Assembly (NCBI GenBank): GCA_024636015.1 | Contig: JAGXHU010000003.1 | Location: forward strand, 1 to 43,633 | Source: Halothiobacillus sp. | GTDB lineage: Bacteria > Pseudomonadota > Gammaproteobacteria > Halothiobacillales > Halothiobacillaceae | Length of the DNA: 43,633 nucleotides | Direction: 5' to 3' | Shown: piece by piece, positions 26,163 to 34,088 of the stretch | Layout of the letters: each line of letters begins with the position of its first letter | Position numbering within the stretch: the stretch's first letter is position 1 | Made by a program: the position numbers and the translations under genes | Notes under the pieces: generated by a model | What the model was told of the DNA's origin: nothing | Databases searched by the model: none | What the model saw: the letters and a program-made list of their open reading frames with translations, nothing else

Positions 26163-28649
26163 TTATCGCCGCCAAACGAAGGGCCAGACACGCGTTCGGT
26201 AGCCCGACAGAACCCCGTTTACCAGATGAATAGCACCCACGTCCGCCGTATTGATTACGGGGATGTCCGCGCGCCCATATCGGGCCAGTATGGTCGGATT
26301 CGGATGGTGAAACTGATTGAACCGCCCTGCACTCACCAACGCACTTCGGGGATGAACTGCGGCCAAGAAGGCAGGTGTGGATGAGGTTTTAGAACCATGA
26401 TGCGGCACATAAAGCCAGTCTGCCGCCAACTTATGCCGCGCAATCAGATCATGTTCCGCGCGTTTTTCGATATCCCCCGTCAGCAGCAGGCTGCCCCGGT
26501 GGTCCGTCACCCGCAGCACACAGGAGTGATTATTGTCGCTGCGCATATTTTCAGCCTGAAACAACTCGAACTGAACCCCGTCCCACGTCCAACGCGATCC
26601 GTCACGACACGCTTCTGTCGGCACCCCGGCCAGAGGCTCACCGGAAATCACCGGCGTGTTCGGAAATGCCGTGAGCACACTCCTCAGACCACCGGCATGA
26701 TCCCGCGCATGATGGCTGATCACGATCTGATCCAGTCGGGTCACGCCGAGGGCACGCAATGCCGGAATCACGGTGCGGGATCCCGCATCGCTCGTCAGAT
26801 AAGCCGGACCGGTATCATACAGCGCAGCATGGTGTGCCGTTTTCAGAATCACGGCTAGTCCCTGCCCCACATCGAGCAGCCAGATATCGGCCAGCTCCGG
26901 CGGTACTGCGGGCGGACGATAGATCATCGCGGGCACACAGAGCACCAGACCCAGATACCGCCGAGGCCAGCTGCGCGGCATCAACATCCAGGCAACGCCC
27001 AGTCCGGCCAGCAGGATCGCCCAACCGGGCGGCGCAACGACCTGACTATCCGGTGCCAAACGCGCCAGGGTACGCAAAGCAACGAACAACCCCTGAGCCA
27101 GCCAATCGACGGGAATCATCAATAGATGTGCGATCGCCGGTGCCCATACCGAGAACAGCGCAGTCAACAAGGCCAGCGGAGTAATAAGCAAGGTGATGAG
27201 GGGGACAGCAAGCAGGTTCGCCGGCAGGGATGACCAAGCTACTCGATCAAACATCAACCAGACCAACGGCAAAAGGGCTAGGGTCAGCACCACCTGCAGG
27301 CGTAAGGCATCGCGCCAGAACGAGAGCGTGGGCCTGTACTGCAACCAGAGCAACATGACGAGAACGGCGCCGAACGATAGCCAGAATCCGGCCGTCAACG
27401 GCGAAAATGGATCAAGCAACAGAACGCCCAGCAAGGCGACCAACCAAAGGTCCAGTAGTCGCCAGGCACGTCCGAGTAAAACGCCAGCCAGCAAAATGCT
27501 GATCATCAACGCCGTCCGCTCGGTGGGTACCGACATACCCGCCAGCAACGCATACCCCCACGCGGCGGCCACGGCCACAAAAGCTGCGATGCGCCGCGCC
27601 GGGATGGCCTCGCACCAGCGAGTACGAGCCCACAATCCGCCCACAAGCCAGGCAAACAGGCCCGCCACCATCCCGACATGCAACCCGGAGATGGCCAGCA
27701 GATGATTAGTCCCCGTCGCCAGCAGCACATTCCAATCGGCCTGACTCAAAAAATCGCCGTCACCAATCGTCAACCCCAGCAACAAACCACGCCCCGGATC
27801 ATCGGGTCGACCAGAATCCGACACGTTCAGCATGTCGGTTCTGAGTTCGGCCCGCAGCGCGGCCAATCGGAGGGCAAAGCCGGTACCGGTCGAAGCAAGC
27901 AGGGTCGGTGTACCACGGGCACTGGCCGTCGCCACAATGCGCTGGGCAAACAACCAACGCTCATAATCGAACCCGCCCGGATTCAAACTGCCATGCGGCG
28001 GCTTCAGGCGTAGCGTGAATTGCCAGATTTGCCCGCCCGCGTAGGCCGGCGGATGGCGGGCATAGTCCCGAATGATCAATCGCTGCCCCACCTTGAACTG
28101 CTGACAGGTGGAATCTTCGGAGTCCGCTGATACGGTACGTATCTGTCCCAGCAATCGTTGCATGCGGTCGCCGGGTTTCGGCAAATCGGCAAGACCAACC
28201 GTCATGGAGCAGGTGATCGGTGACTCAAAACCGGCGGGCATACTGCGAACGAATTCGCCCATATTGGCCAGGGACCACCACATCCCGCCCAACACGGACA
28301 GCGTCAGAATAAGTCCACGCCAAATCGAGCGCCTGCCGTACCGGCTACGGGAGTGCGCGTATTTCTGATTGAATCGAATTACCCCGAGGCAGAGTGCCAG
28401 AAGGCTGAGCAGGGCGATCACGGGATAAGTCCCTGCTGACAATCTGGCTATGCCCCGAACGAAGGTGGCCAAATGATCGACCGGCCAGCGCACGGACAGT
28501 GCCCACGACGAGTCCAACGGCGCCCAGGGTATCAGCCAGGCCACAAGGGCGCCGGCCGACCACGCGATCAGCCAGGAGACACCCAGAGGGACTTCAGAAG
28601 GCAGGATATTTGGCGTGTCGGCACGGACGTGCATGGCGACGACTCCCAT
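26163..28649 (-). CDS. comEC: DNA uptake channel ComEC/Rec2
   Basis: 828 residues, the full-length gammaproteobacterial form. It moves single-stranded DNA across the inner membrane during natural transformation. The N-terminal part has membrane helices and a DUF4131-type OB region (about 30-230), then the Competence domain with GLLLGLTIGDGDFLSQADW and the LLAISGLHVGMVAGL motif, and finally a soluble metallo-beta-lactamase-like domain from about residue 600 with VISHHARDHAGG and YVPHHGSKTSS. The metal-ligand pattern HxxxDH is present. The start at ATG 28649 is preferred; ATG 28634 is possible. It lies between cheR and the histidine kinase on the same strand with gaps of 57 and 75 bases. Other competence genes are outside the window. 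Confidence 0.95.
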   Translation of the reverse strand: MGVVAMHVRADTPNILPSEVPLGVSWLIAWSAGALVAWLIPWAPLDSSWALSVRWPVDHLATFVRGIARLSAGTYPVIALLSLLALCLGVIRFNQKYAHSRSRYGRRSIWRGLILTLSVLGGMWWSLANMGEFVRSMPAGFESPITCSMTVGLADLPKPGDRMQRLLGQIRTVSADSEDSTCQQFKVGQRLIIRDYARHPPAYAGGQIWQFTLRLKPPHGSLNPGGFDYERWLFAQRIVATASARGTPTLLASTGTGFALRLAALRAELRTDMLNVSDSGRPDDPGRGLLLGLTIGDGDFLSQADWNVLLATGTNHLLAISGLHVGMVAGLFAWLVGGLWARTRWCEAIPARRIAAFVAVAAAWGYALLAGMSVPTERTALMISILLAGVLLGRAWRLLDLWLVALLGVLLLDPFSPLTAGFWLSFGAVLVMLLWLQYRPTLSFWRDALRLQVVLTLALLPLVWLMFDRVAWSSLPANLLAVPLITLLITPLALLTALFSVWAPAIAHLLMIPVDWLAQGLFVALRTLARLAPDSQVVAPPGWAILLAGLGVAWMLMPRSWPRRYLGLVLCVPAMIYRPPAVPPELADIWLLDVGQGLAVILKTAHHAALYDTGPAYLTSDAGSRTVIPALRALGVTRLDQIVISHHARDHAGGLRSVLTAFPNTPVISGEPLAGVPTEACRDGSRWTWDGVQFELFQAENMRSDNNHSCVLRVTDHRGSLLLTGDIEKRAEHDLIARHKLAADWLYVPHHGSKTSSTPAFLAAVHPRSALVSAGRFNQFHHPNPTILARYGRADIPVINTADVGAIHLVNGVLSGYRTRVWPFVWRR

Positions 28650-28706
28650 GCGAGGGGATAATCGGAGAGTAACTTAACCATCTGCCCAGCCCCATCGGCA
28701 GGGCAA

Positions 28707-29507
28707 TCAGCGCTTCAGGCGGAACGCCATCCCCCCACCAGGCAATCGTTCGACATCGAACCGATCACTCAATTGCTGAACGGATTCGGAGGCACCCAGC
28801 ACAAGGCGTCCATTCGGCACCAGCGCGTCCGCGAGCCGATTAATGATTTTCGACTTCGTTTCGCGGGAGAAATAAATCAGAACGTTACGGCAGAAAATGA
28901 TATCGAACCGCCCCAGGCCGCTAACCGAGTCCAGCAGATTCGCCACCTGAAAGCGAACGCGCCGCCGCAACTCCGGCTTGAGTTGCCACCCTCGCTCGAC
29001 AGGCTCGAAAAACTGCCGCCGCCGCGCGTCGGACAACCCTCGCCCCAATGACAGCTCATCGTAAATACCCGATTTGGCCTGTTCCAGCACACGAGAAGAA
29101 AGGTCGGTCCCCACGATTTCTACCGAAAACGGGGGGTTGACCTCACTGACAATCATACTGAGCGAATAGGGTTCCTGCCCCGAGGAACAGGCAGCCGACC
29201 AGATCCGGATGCTTCGTTTATGGGCGGGGATTTCCGGGAAAAAAACATCCCGCACTGCCTGAAACGGATAGTCATCCCGAAACCAGAGTGTTTCATTGGT
29301 CGTCATCGCCTCAATCACGGACTTCAGCAACGCTGAATCGTGACGCTTCAAAATGCGATCGACCAGCTCCTCCATCGACGACAATTGCTGCTCACGCAGC
29401 ACGCGGCCAAGGCGGGTTTCCACGAGGTAGCGTTTGTCCGCACCCAACAAAATACCGCTCTGACGTTCGAGCAGCTCGCAAAACTGCTGATATTGCTCGG
29501 CTTGCAT
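28707..29507 (-). CDS. cheR: Chemotaxis protein methyltransferase CheR
   Basis: 266 residues. CheR transfers methyl groups from S-adenosylmethionine to glutamates of chemoreceptors. The N-terminal helical domain (FCELLERQSGILLGADKRYLVETRLGR) and the NETLWFRDDYPFQAV block are followed by the SAM-binding motif WSAACSSGQEPYSLSM (about 113-128), then FDIIFCRNVLIYFS and LVLGASES. All catalytic features appear intact. It starts two bases after the end of cheV, so the two are one unit. No cheA, cheB, cheW or chemoreceptor gene is in the window, so the receptors it serves are elsewhere. Confidence 0.95.
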   Translation of the reverse strand: MQAEQYQQFCELLERQSGILLGADKRYLVETRLGRVLREQQLSSMEELVDRILKRHDSALLKSVIEAMTTNETLWFRDDYPFQAVRDVFFPEIPAHKRSIRIWSAACSSGQEPYSLSMIVSEVNPPFSVEIVGTDLSSRVLEQAKSGIYDELSLGRGLSDARRRQFFEPVERGWQLKPELRRRVRFQVANLLDSVSGLGRFDIIFCRNVLIYFSRETKSKIINRLADALVPNGRLVLGASESVQQLSDRFDVERLPGGGMAFRLKR

Positions 29508-29509
29508 CC

Positions 29510-30478
29510 TTATACCGATTCAGCCAAATGCATCGGTCTATTTTTCAATGCTTCAGCAATCACTCGGGCCAGATCGTCAGGATGGAATTTGGCAATGAAT
29601 TGATCAGCCCCAACCCGCTTGATCATCGACTCGTTGAACCCACCACTCAGCGAGGAATGGAGAATCACGTACAACCCCTTCAAACGGGCATCACGACGAA
29701 TTTGAGTAGTAAGGGCATAACCATCCATGATCGGCATTTCAATATCCGAGACAATTAGGGCCAACCGATTCAGCTGCTCGGGTGAACTATCCGCCCACCG
29801 GCGCAGAAGATCAAAAGCCTCTTTGCCATTGTTAGCCATCACGCAATCGAGCCCCATCTGACGCAGCGTATTGCGCACCTGGTTACGGGCAACCAGGGAA
29901 TCATCGACCACCAGAGCAATACTGCCCACGGCGGCCAGACCCTGAACATCTTGTAAAACATCGGAAGAGATATCTTCCTTCACTCCGACAACTTTAGCGA
30001 AGATCTGTTCGACATCGATAATCTCGACGAGCGATCCATCCACCCGCGCGACGGCCGTCAGAAAGTTTGATGTATTGGTTCCTGTCGGCGGCGGCATGAC
30101 CTCTTTCCAGGAAAGGTTCACAATCCGATCGACCGAATTCACCAGAAAGCCCTGCACTGCCCGGTTATATTCAGTGATGATAACGAATGACTCGGCTACA
30201 GCTGCGGGCGTCATGCGCTCTGACCCGATCGCATCCGACAGGTCGATGATGGTAATCGTATGACCGCGCACGTCCGCAATACCCCGAACGGCTGACGTGG
30301 CCTTGGGCACATCGGTCAGCTTGGGGCAACGAATGACCTCGCGCACCTTGAAGACGTTGATGCCGAACAACTGATCATCGCCCAGCCCGAACACCAACAG
30401 CTCAAGGCGATTGTGTCCTGCCAGACGAGTGCGGGAATCCACCGAAGATATGACATCTTTTTTCACGACGGTACTCAA
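29510..30478 (-). CDS. cheV: CheV coupling protein (CheW domain plus receiver)
   Basis: 322 residues. Residues about 22-165 are a CheW domain (LELLVFGLGDDQLFGINVFKVREVIR, SAVRGIADVRGHTITIIDL), which links receptors to the CheA kinase. Residues about 185-315 are a receiver with LVVDDS, the phospho-acceptor Asp in IVSDIEMPIMDG, and a lysine in IAKF. CheV may act as a phosphate sink or adapter. The start is a TTG at 30478 (MSTVVKKDV) or a GTG at 30466 (MKKDVISS); AAGG lies just before the TTG and so better fits the GTG. First gene of the minus-strand run cheV-cheR-comEC-kinase-regulator, divergent from the SiaA-like operon. Confidence 0.93.
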   Translation of the reverse strand: MSTVVKKDVISSVDSRTRLAGHNRLELLVFGLGDDQLFGINVFKVREVIRCPKLTDVPKATSAVRGIADVRGHTITIIDLSDAIGSERMTPAAVAESFVIITEYNRAVQGFLVNSVDRIVNLSWKEVMPPPTGTNTSNFLTAVARVDGSLVEIIDVEQIFAKVVGVKEDISSDVLQDVQGLAAVGSIALVVDDSLVARNQVRNTLRQMGLDCVMANNGKEAFDLLRRWADSSPEQLNRLALIVSDIEMPIMDGYALTTQIRRDARLKGLYVILHSSLSGGFNESMIKRVGADQFIAKFHPDDLARVIAEALKNRPMHLAESV

Positions 30479-30958
30479 CCTTATTTAATTGTGACTTATG
30501 CGAACTGAAGTACTTATCGGCCCGATCCCGGCGATCTTTAGGGTATCCGCACAAATGAACCAACCTGGACGATTTCCGACCTTGCCCCTAGGGGCTGCCA
30601 GCCAGGTATAACCCTAGGCCGCAGCCGGACATGACGGTCCAGACATTTTAAGGATTTCACTCGATTCCACCCGCCCCGCAATCGGACGTCCGGCATGGAA
30701 TCAAATTCCTTTTGAAAATCATAACGGATAATGACATAAATTGCGTCCTCCCATTCTCAGAGATGCCTGCCGACCGAACGCAATGGCCCATCTCACCAGG
30801 CAGATCATTGCCCGCTAAGCCCGTCATCTGCCCCTCCCCCCAGAGCACTGCGCCATGCGCTGTCAAAACAATGTCACAAACACCCCGCATGATGTTGTCG
30901 TCGGGAATACAAAATTGATGCGCCCCCCTCCACTACCCGCAGGACGAGTCCTTCCTAA
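30479..30958. other. Divergent promoter region between cheV and the Sia-like operon
   Basis: 480 bases without a credible gene. It must hold promoters for both directions. A perfect 12-base palindrome GCCCCTAGGGGC is at 30584-30595 and a related CCCTAGG follows about 20 bases on; their meaning is unclear. The minus-strand frame at 30657-30890 has no family resemblance or ribosome-binding site. Confidence 0.5.
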
Positions 30959-32206
30959 ATGCTCAAAGAAATCCGCTTTGCCGGCGATTTGTCGATTGAA
31001 GCCAGCGCTATCACCCCCGACTACAAGAATGAAGAAGTGCTCGGCTTGTTTGCGCAAAAATCGAGTTTACAGAATCTGCCCGTGTTACTGGCGGATGGTC
31101 GCCCGATGGGGCTGATTAACCGAAACCTATTCCACAGCAACATGACCAAGCCGTTTTACCCCGAGCTATACAACCAGAAAAGCTGTATCGCGTTCATGGA
31201 CAAAAACCCCCTGGTTGTCGATGCCACCATCAGTATCGAGCAGCTGACCGCACTCGCCGTCGAGGCGGGCAATAAGGTCTTTACCGATGGGTTCATCATT
31301 GTCGAACAGGGTAAATATCTCGGCATCGGACAGGTGCTCGATCTCATGCAGGCGATGACAGCCCTTCAGGCCAGGCAACACCGACAACTGATCGAGAGCA
31401 TCGAATACGCCAGCGTCATACAACAATCCCTACTCAAGCCTTCCCGCATTGCTCTGGAAAAACATTTGCCTGACGATCATTGGCTGATTTGGGAACCGCG
31501 GGATGTTGTGGGCGGCGACATGTTTCATTTCGTCCCGCTCGATGACGGTTTTCTCGCCGTCCTGTTCGACTGCACCGGGCATGGCGTACCCGGTGCCTTC
31601 ATGACCCTGATTGCCGAATCCGCCCTGGAACAGGCGTTAATCTCCGAAGGCAGGCATGATCCGGCCGCATTACTTAGCGCCATCAATCGCCACATCAAGC
31701 GGGTACTGAACCAGCATACCGACGCATCCGGCGGCCAGGAAAACTCCGATGACGGCCTGGATGGCATCGTTGTCCGCTATAACCAAACACATAAAACGCT
31801 CACCTATGCCGGCGCGCATCAATCCCTGTTCATGGTCCCCCTCCAGAATGATGCACCGGTCGTGGTTCTAACTGGAGATCGCCAAGGCGTCGGGTACATC
31901 CGCACGCAAATGACGGCGACCTGGAAAAATCACACACTCGATATCAACGAACCCTGCCGAATCTTCATCCTGAGTGATGGGGTGATTGATCAAGTAGGCG
32001 GCCCAAAAAACATCGCCTTCGGCAAGCGACGGTTAACCCATTTTCTAACGCAGACGCGCCACGAGGCCATGTCAGACCAGCAGATCGCCTTTCTCGCCCT
32101 ATTTGCAGATTATCAGGGACAGCAAATCCGACGAGACGATCTGACCCTGGTTGCACTGAATATCAACCCAAATCCGAATCACAGGGAATCCCCGCATGAC
32201 GCATGA
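30959..32206 (+). CDS. siaA: PP2C/SpoIIE-type phosphatase with CBS-like sensor (SiaA-like)
   Basis: 415 residues, no membrane helix. Residues 1-138 are a CBS-pair-like input module (MGLINRNLF, CIAFMDKNPLVVD, FIIVEQGKYLGIGQVLDLM). A helix with YASVIQQSLLKPSR, typical of RsbU/SiaA-class phosphatases, leads to the PP2C domain: VVGGDMFHF (183-191), LFDCTGHGVPGAFMT (202-216), LSDGVIDQ (338-345) and RRDDLTLVAL (391-400) give the metal-binding acids. In Pseudomonas SiaA dephosphorylates the DUF1987 protein SiaC; gene order here predicts the same. Known SiaA has a membrane-bound sensor with HAMP, so this is an input swap. The symbol marks function by synteny. The stop overlaps the next start by 11 bases. 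Confidence 0.85.
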   Translation: MLKEIRFAGDLSIEASAITPDYKNEEVLGLFAQKSSLQNLPVLLADGRPMGLINRNLFHSNMTKPFYPELYNQKSCIAFMDKNPLVVDATISIEQLTALAVEAGNKVFTDGFIIVEQGKYLGIGQVLDLMQAMTALQARQHRQLIESIEYASVIQQSLLKPSRIALEKHLPDDHWLIWEPRDVVGGDMFHFVPLDDGFLAVLFDCTGHGVPGAFMTLIAESALEQALISEGRHDPAALLSAINRHIKRVLNQHTDASGGQENSDDGLDGIVVRYNQTHKTLTYAGAHQSLFMVPLQNDAPVVVLTGDRQGVGYIRTQMTATWKNHTLDINEPCRIFILSDGVIDQVGGPKNIAFGKRRLTHFLTQTRHEAMSDQQIAFLALFADYQGQQIRRDDLTLVALNINPNPNHRESPHDA

Positions 32207-32756
32207 ATCTTTATCGCAGGACATCAACCCCTGCTTCCCCGGCCTGGACGAGAACCTGATTTTTTTCTATGCCGGTTATTTTTCGCAAAACATCATCAAT
32301 GCCATCGGAGACTCCGTTCGTCTGCGGATTGGTCAATCCGATGCCAGCGGCAGTGTCCGTCGCAAGATCTTTTCGACCTTTATCGAAATGGCCCAAAACA
32401 TCGTCCACTACTCCAGCGACAGCCTCACGCCGCCAGAGCAGACCAATCTGGAAATGCGTGCTGGCTCGGTCCTGGTCACCCATGTCGACAACGCGTTCCT
32501 CATCCTCTGCGCCAACCCGGTGAGCCAGGCGTTTGCCGAACAGCTCACGCCTCAGCTCGAACCGCTCCGCGTCATGTCCAGTGAACAGATCAAAGATGCC
32601 TATCGCAAGGCTTTGCGCTCGGAAACCAGCGAAAGCAGCAAGGGCGCAGGACTCGGTCTCCTGACCATTGCCAAGGACAGCAGTGCGCCCATCGAATACG
32701 GCTTCAATCCGATGGGCAACGGCATGCTGATGTTTACCTTGAAAGCGACCATCTGA
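32196..32756 (+). CDS. siaB: SiaB-family protein kinase (DUF6272, HATPase-like)
   Basis: 186 residues. The sequence reads as a compact GHKL/HATPase fold: the N-box-like FIEMAQNIVHYS (62-73, Asn68) and the glycine-rich lid KGAGLGLLTIAK (149-160) are the marks of the SiaB family, which phosphorylates SiaC on a serine or threonine much as SpoIIAB acts on SpoIIAA. There is no dimerisation/His phosphotransfer domain, so it is not a two-component kinase. CAGGGA lies eight bases before ATG 32196, and the gene overlaps the phosphatase gene, so the kinase and phosphatase are made together. Together they would set the phosphorylation state of the next gene's product. Confidence 0.85.
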   Translation: MTHESLSQDINPCFPGLDENLIFFYAGYFSQNIINAIGDSVRLRIGQSDASGSVRRKIFSTFIEMAQNIVHYSSDSLTPPEQTNLEMRAGSVLVTHVDNAFLILCANPVSQAFAEQLTPQLEPLRVMSSEQIKDAYRKALRSETSESSKGAGLGLLTIAKDSSAPIEYGFNPMGNGMLMFTLKATI

Positions 32757-32786
32757 CGTCACTCATGAAAAAAACAGGATAAAAAC

Positions 32787-33173
32787 ATGAATCAACTGTA
32801 TCTGGCCTCCACCAGCAATACCCCCGAAGTCGATTTCGACTTTCCGACTCGTCGACTAATGCTCAAGGGCGAATCCTATCCGGAGAGTGCCGCCGCATTC
32901 TACGGAGACATCCTGAGCCAGACCGCCGAATTTCTTGGCTCACTGAAGAACGAGGATTTGCAGGTCATCGTGCAACTCAACTACTTCAACAGTTCCAGCA
33001 CCAAAATGCTGTTCAGTTTTTTTGATCGTCTGAACCAGGCTGCAGAGGCGGGGAATCGCATCATGCTGGACTGGCATCATGACGTGGACGACGAAACCAT
33101 TCTGGAGTTCGGCCTGGAAGTCGCCGAAGACTTTCCCGCCATTGAATTCCATGCGCATGCCCTAGAGTCGTAA
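32787..33173 (+). CDS. siaC: DUF1987 switch protein (SiaC-like)
   Basis: 128 residues, the whole of a DUF1987/SiaC domain, with a STAS-like strand-helix pattern. The central motif is LNYFNSSSTKMLFSFFDRL (64-82); in the family this strand-loop holds the phosphorylated residue (a threonine in Pseudomonas SiaC), here within NSSST at 68-72. The second half has NRIMLDWHHDVDDETILEFG. In the Pseudomonas system unphosphorylated SiaC binds and activates the cyclase SiaD, and phosphorylation releases it. The gene starts 30 bases after the kinase gene with AACAGGATAA before ATG 32787. Its stop and the next start share one base (TAATG), so it is coupled to its predicted partner. Confidence 0.9.
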   Translation: MNQLYLASTSNTPEVDFDFPTRRLMLKGESYPESAAAFYGDILSQTAEFLGSLKNEDLQVIVQLNYFNSSSTKMLFSFFDRLNQAAEAGNRIMLDWHHDVDDETILEFGLEVAEDFPAIEFHAHALES

Positions 33174-33961
33174 TGGAACAGTCCCCGCTGATACATCCCG
33201 ATCTCTTCGAGCGAGAAAAGGCAGTACTCGACCAGGCCATAATGGCGCATGCGCAAGGACCCGACACGCTCCACCGCCCTGCACTGGGTGAGTTGATTGG
33301 GGAATTCGAACGGGTTATTCGTGAAATGCGGCGCGTCATCGGCCACTCCGATCGGACGGAACTGGAACTGAACATTGCCAATGTACGACTGCGTGAACTG
33401 ACCGAGGCCCTGACCTACCAGAACCGGCATGATGGCCTCACGCGCCTGTTGAACAGAAATACACTGATTCACGAAGCCGAACGGCTTCTGACGCGGGGGC
33501 CAATGGCCATCATTCTGCTGGATATCGATCACTTCAAGCAGATCAACGACCGCTACGGCCATCCGGTTGGTGACAAGGTGCTATCCGGTCTGGCAAATGA
33601 AATATCCAAACTCGTGTCCTACCCGGGATTCACCGGTCGACTGGGTGGCGAAGAGTTCGCCATGGTCATCCCCACCAACGATATCCGACAAGCCATCATC
33701 CTGGCCGAAGAGGCCAGTCACAGCATCCGCAGTCTCCGCTCCAGCACCGAGGAAGGGCTACGCATCACGGCCTCACTGAGCGTCACCATCGCCCCACGCG
33801 GGTTTTCATTTGAAAAACTGTACCTCTGTGGGGATGACGCGCTTTATCGCGCGAAGCACAATGGCCGCGACCGCATTGAAATTGTCTGGACGCCCCTCGG
33901 CCCGATGGACGAGAACCAAACAGGTAAAACCGGGGAACACGCCGATCAGATTTCGGATTAA
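33173..33961 (+). CDS. siaD: Soluble diguanylate cyclase (SiaD-like)
   Basis: 262 residues without signal or membrane helix. An N-terminal helical region (about 10-85, rich in E and R, likely a coiled-coil dimer stalk that would dock the SiaC-like protein) precedes a GGDEF domain. The catalytic motif is RLGGEEF (156-162), and LLDIDHFKQIND (115-126) and YGHPVGD are intact, so it should make c-di-GMP. At the position of the inhibitory RxxD site, five residues before GGEEF, the sequence is SYPG, so product inhibition by the standard I-site is not expected. Coupled start with the DUF1987 gene. The last 20 residues are polar and unstructured. It is the output of the four-gene operon. Confidence 0.88.
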   Translation: MEQSPLIHPDLFEREKAVLDQAIMAHAQGPDTLHRPALGELIGEFERVIREMRRVIGHSDRTELELNIANVRLRELTEALTYQNRHDGLTRLLNRNTLIHEAERLLTRGPMAIILLDIDHFKQINDRYGHPVGDKVLSGLANEISKLVSYPGFTGRLGGEEFAMVIPTNDIRQAIILAEEASHSIRSLRSSTEEGLRITASLSVTIAPRGFSFEKLYLCGDDALYRAKHNGRDRIEIVWTPLGPMDENQTGKTGEHADQISD

Positions 33962-34088
33962 GAGGCCCCGCAACCCGCGCGGTTTCTGTTTGCAGACAGC
34001 ACATGGATCAGGCCAGCTCCCCTGACACGATCGAAAATCTGCTGTACAGTCAGACCATTGCTTCAGCAAAAACCCCGAGGCACCTGGC

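Noticed and set aside
30584..30595. Palindrome GCCCCTAGGGGC as a terminator or operator
   Set aside because: Only 12 bases, no loop and no U-run; symmetric sequence of this length is not enough to claim a site.
33970..33992. Hairpin AACC-CGCGC-GGTT as terminator of the Sia-like operon
   Set aside because: Stem of four pairs with a broken T-run; too weak to call.
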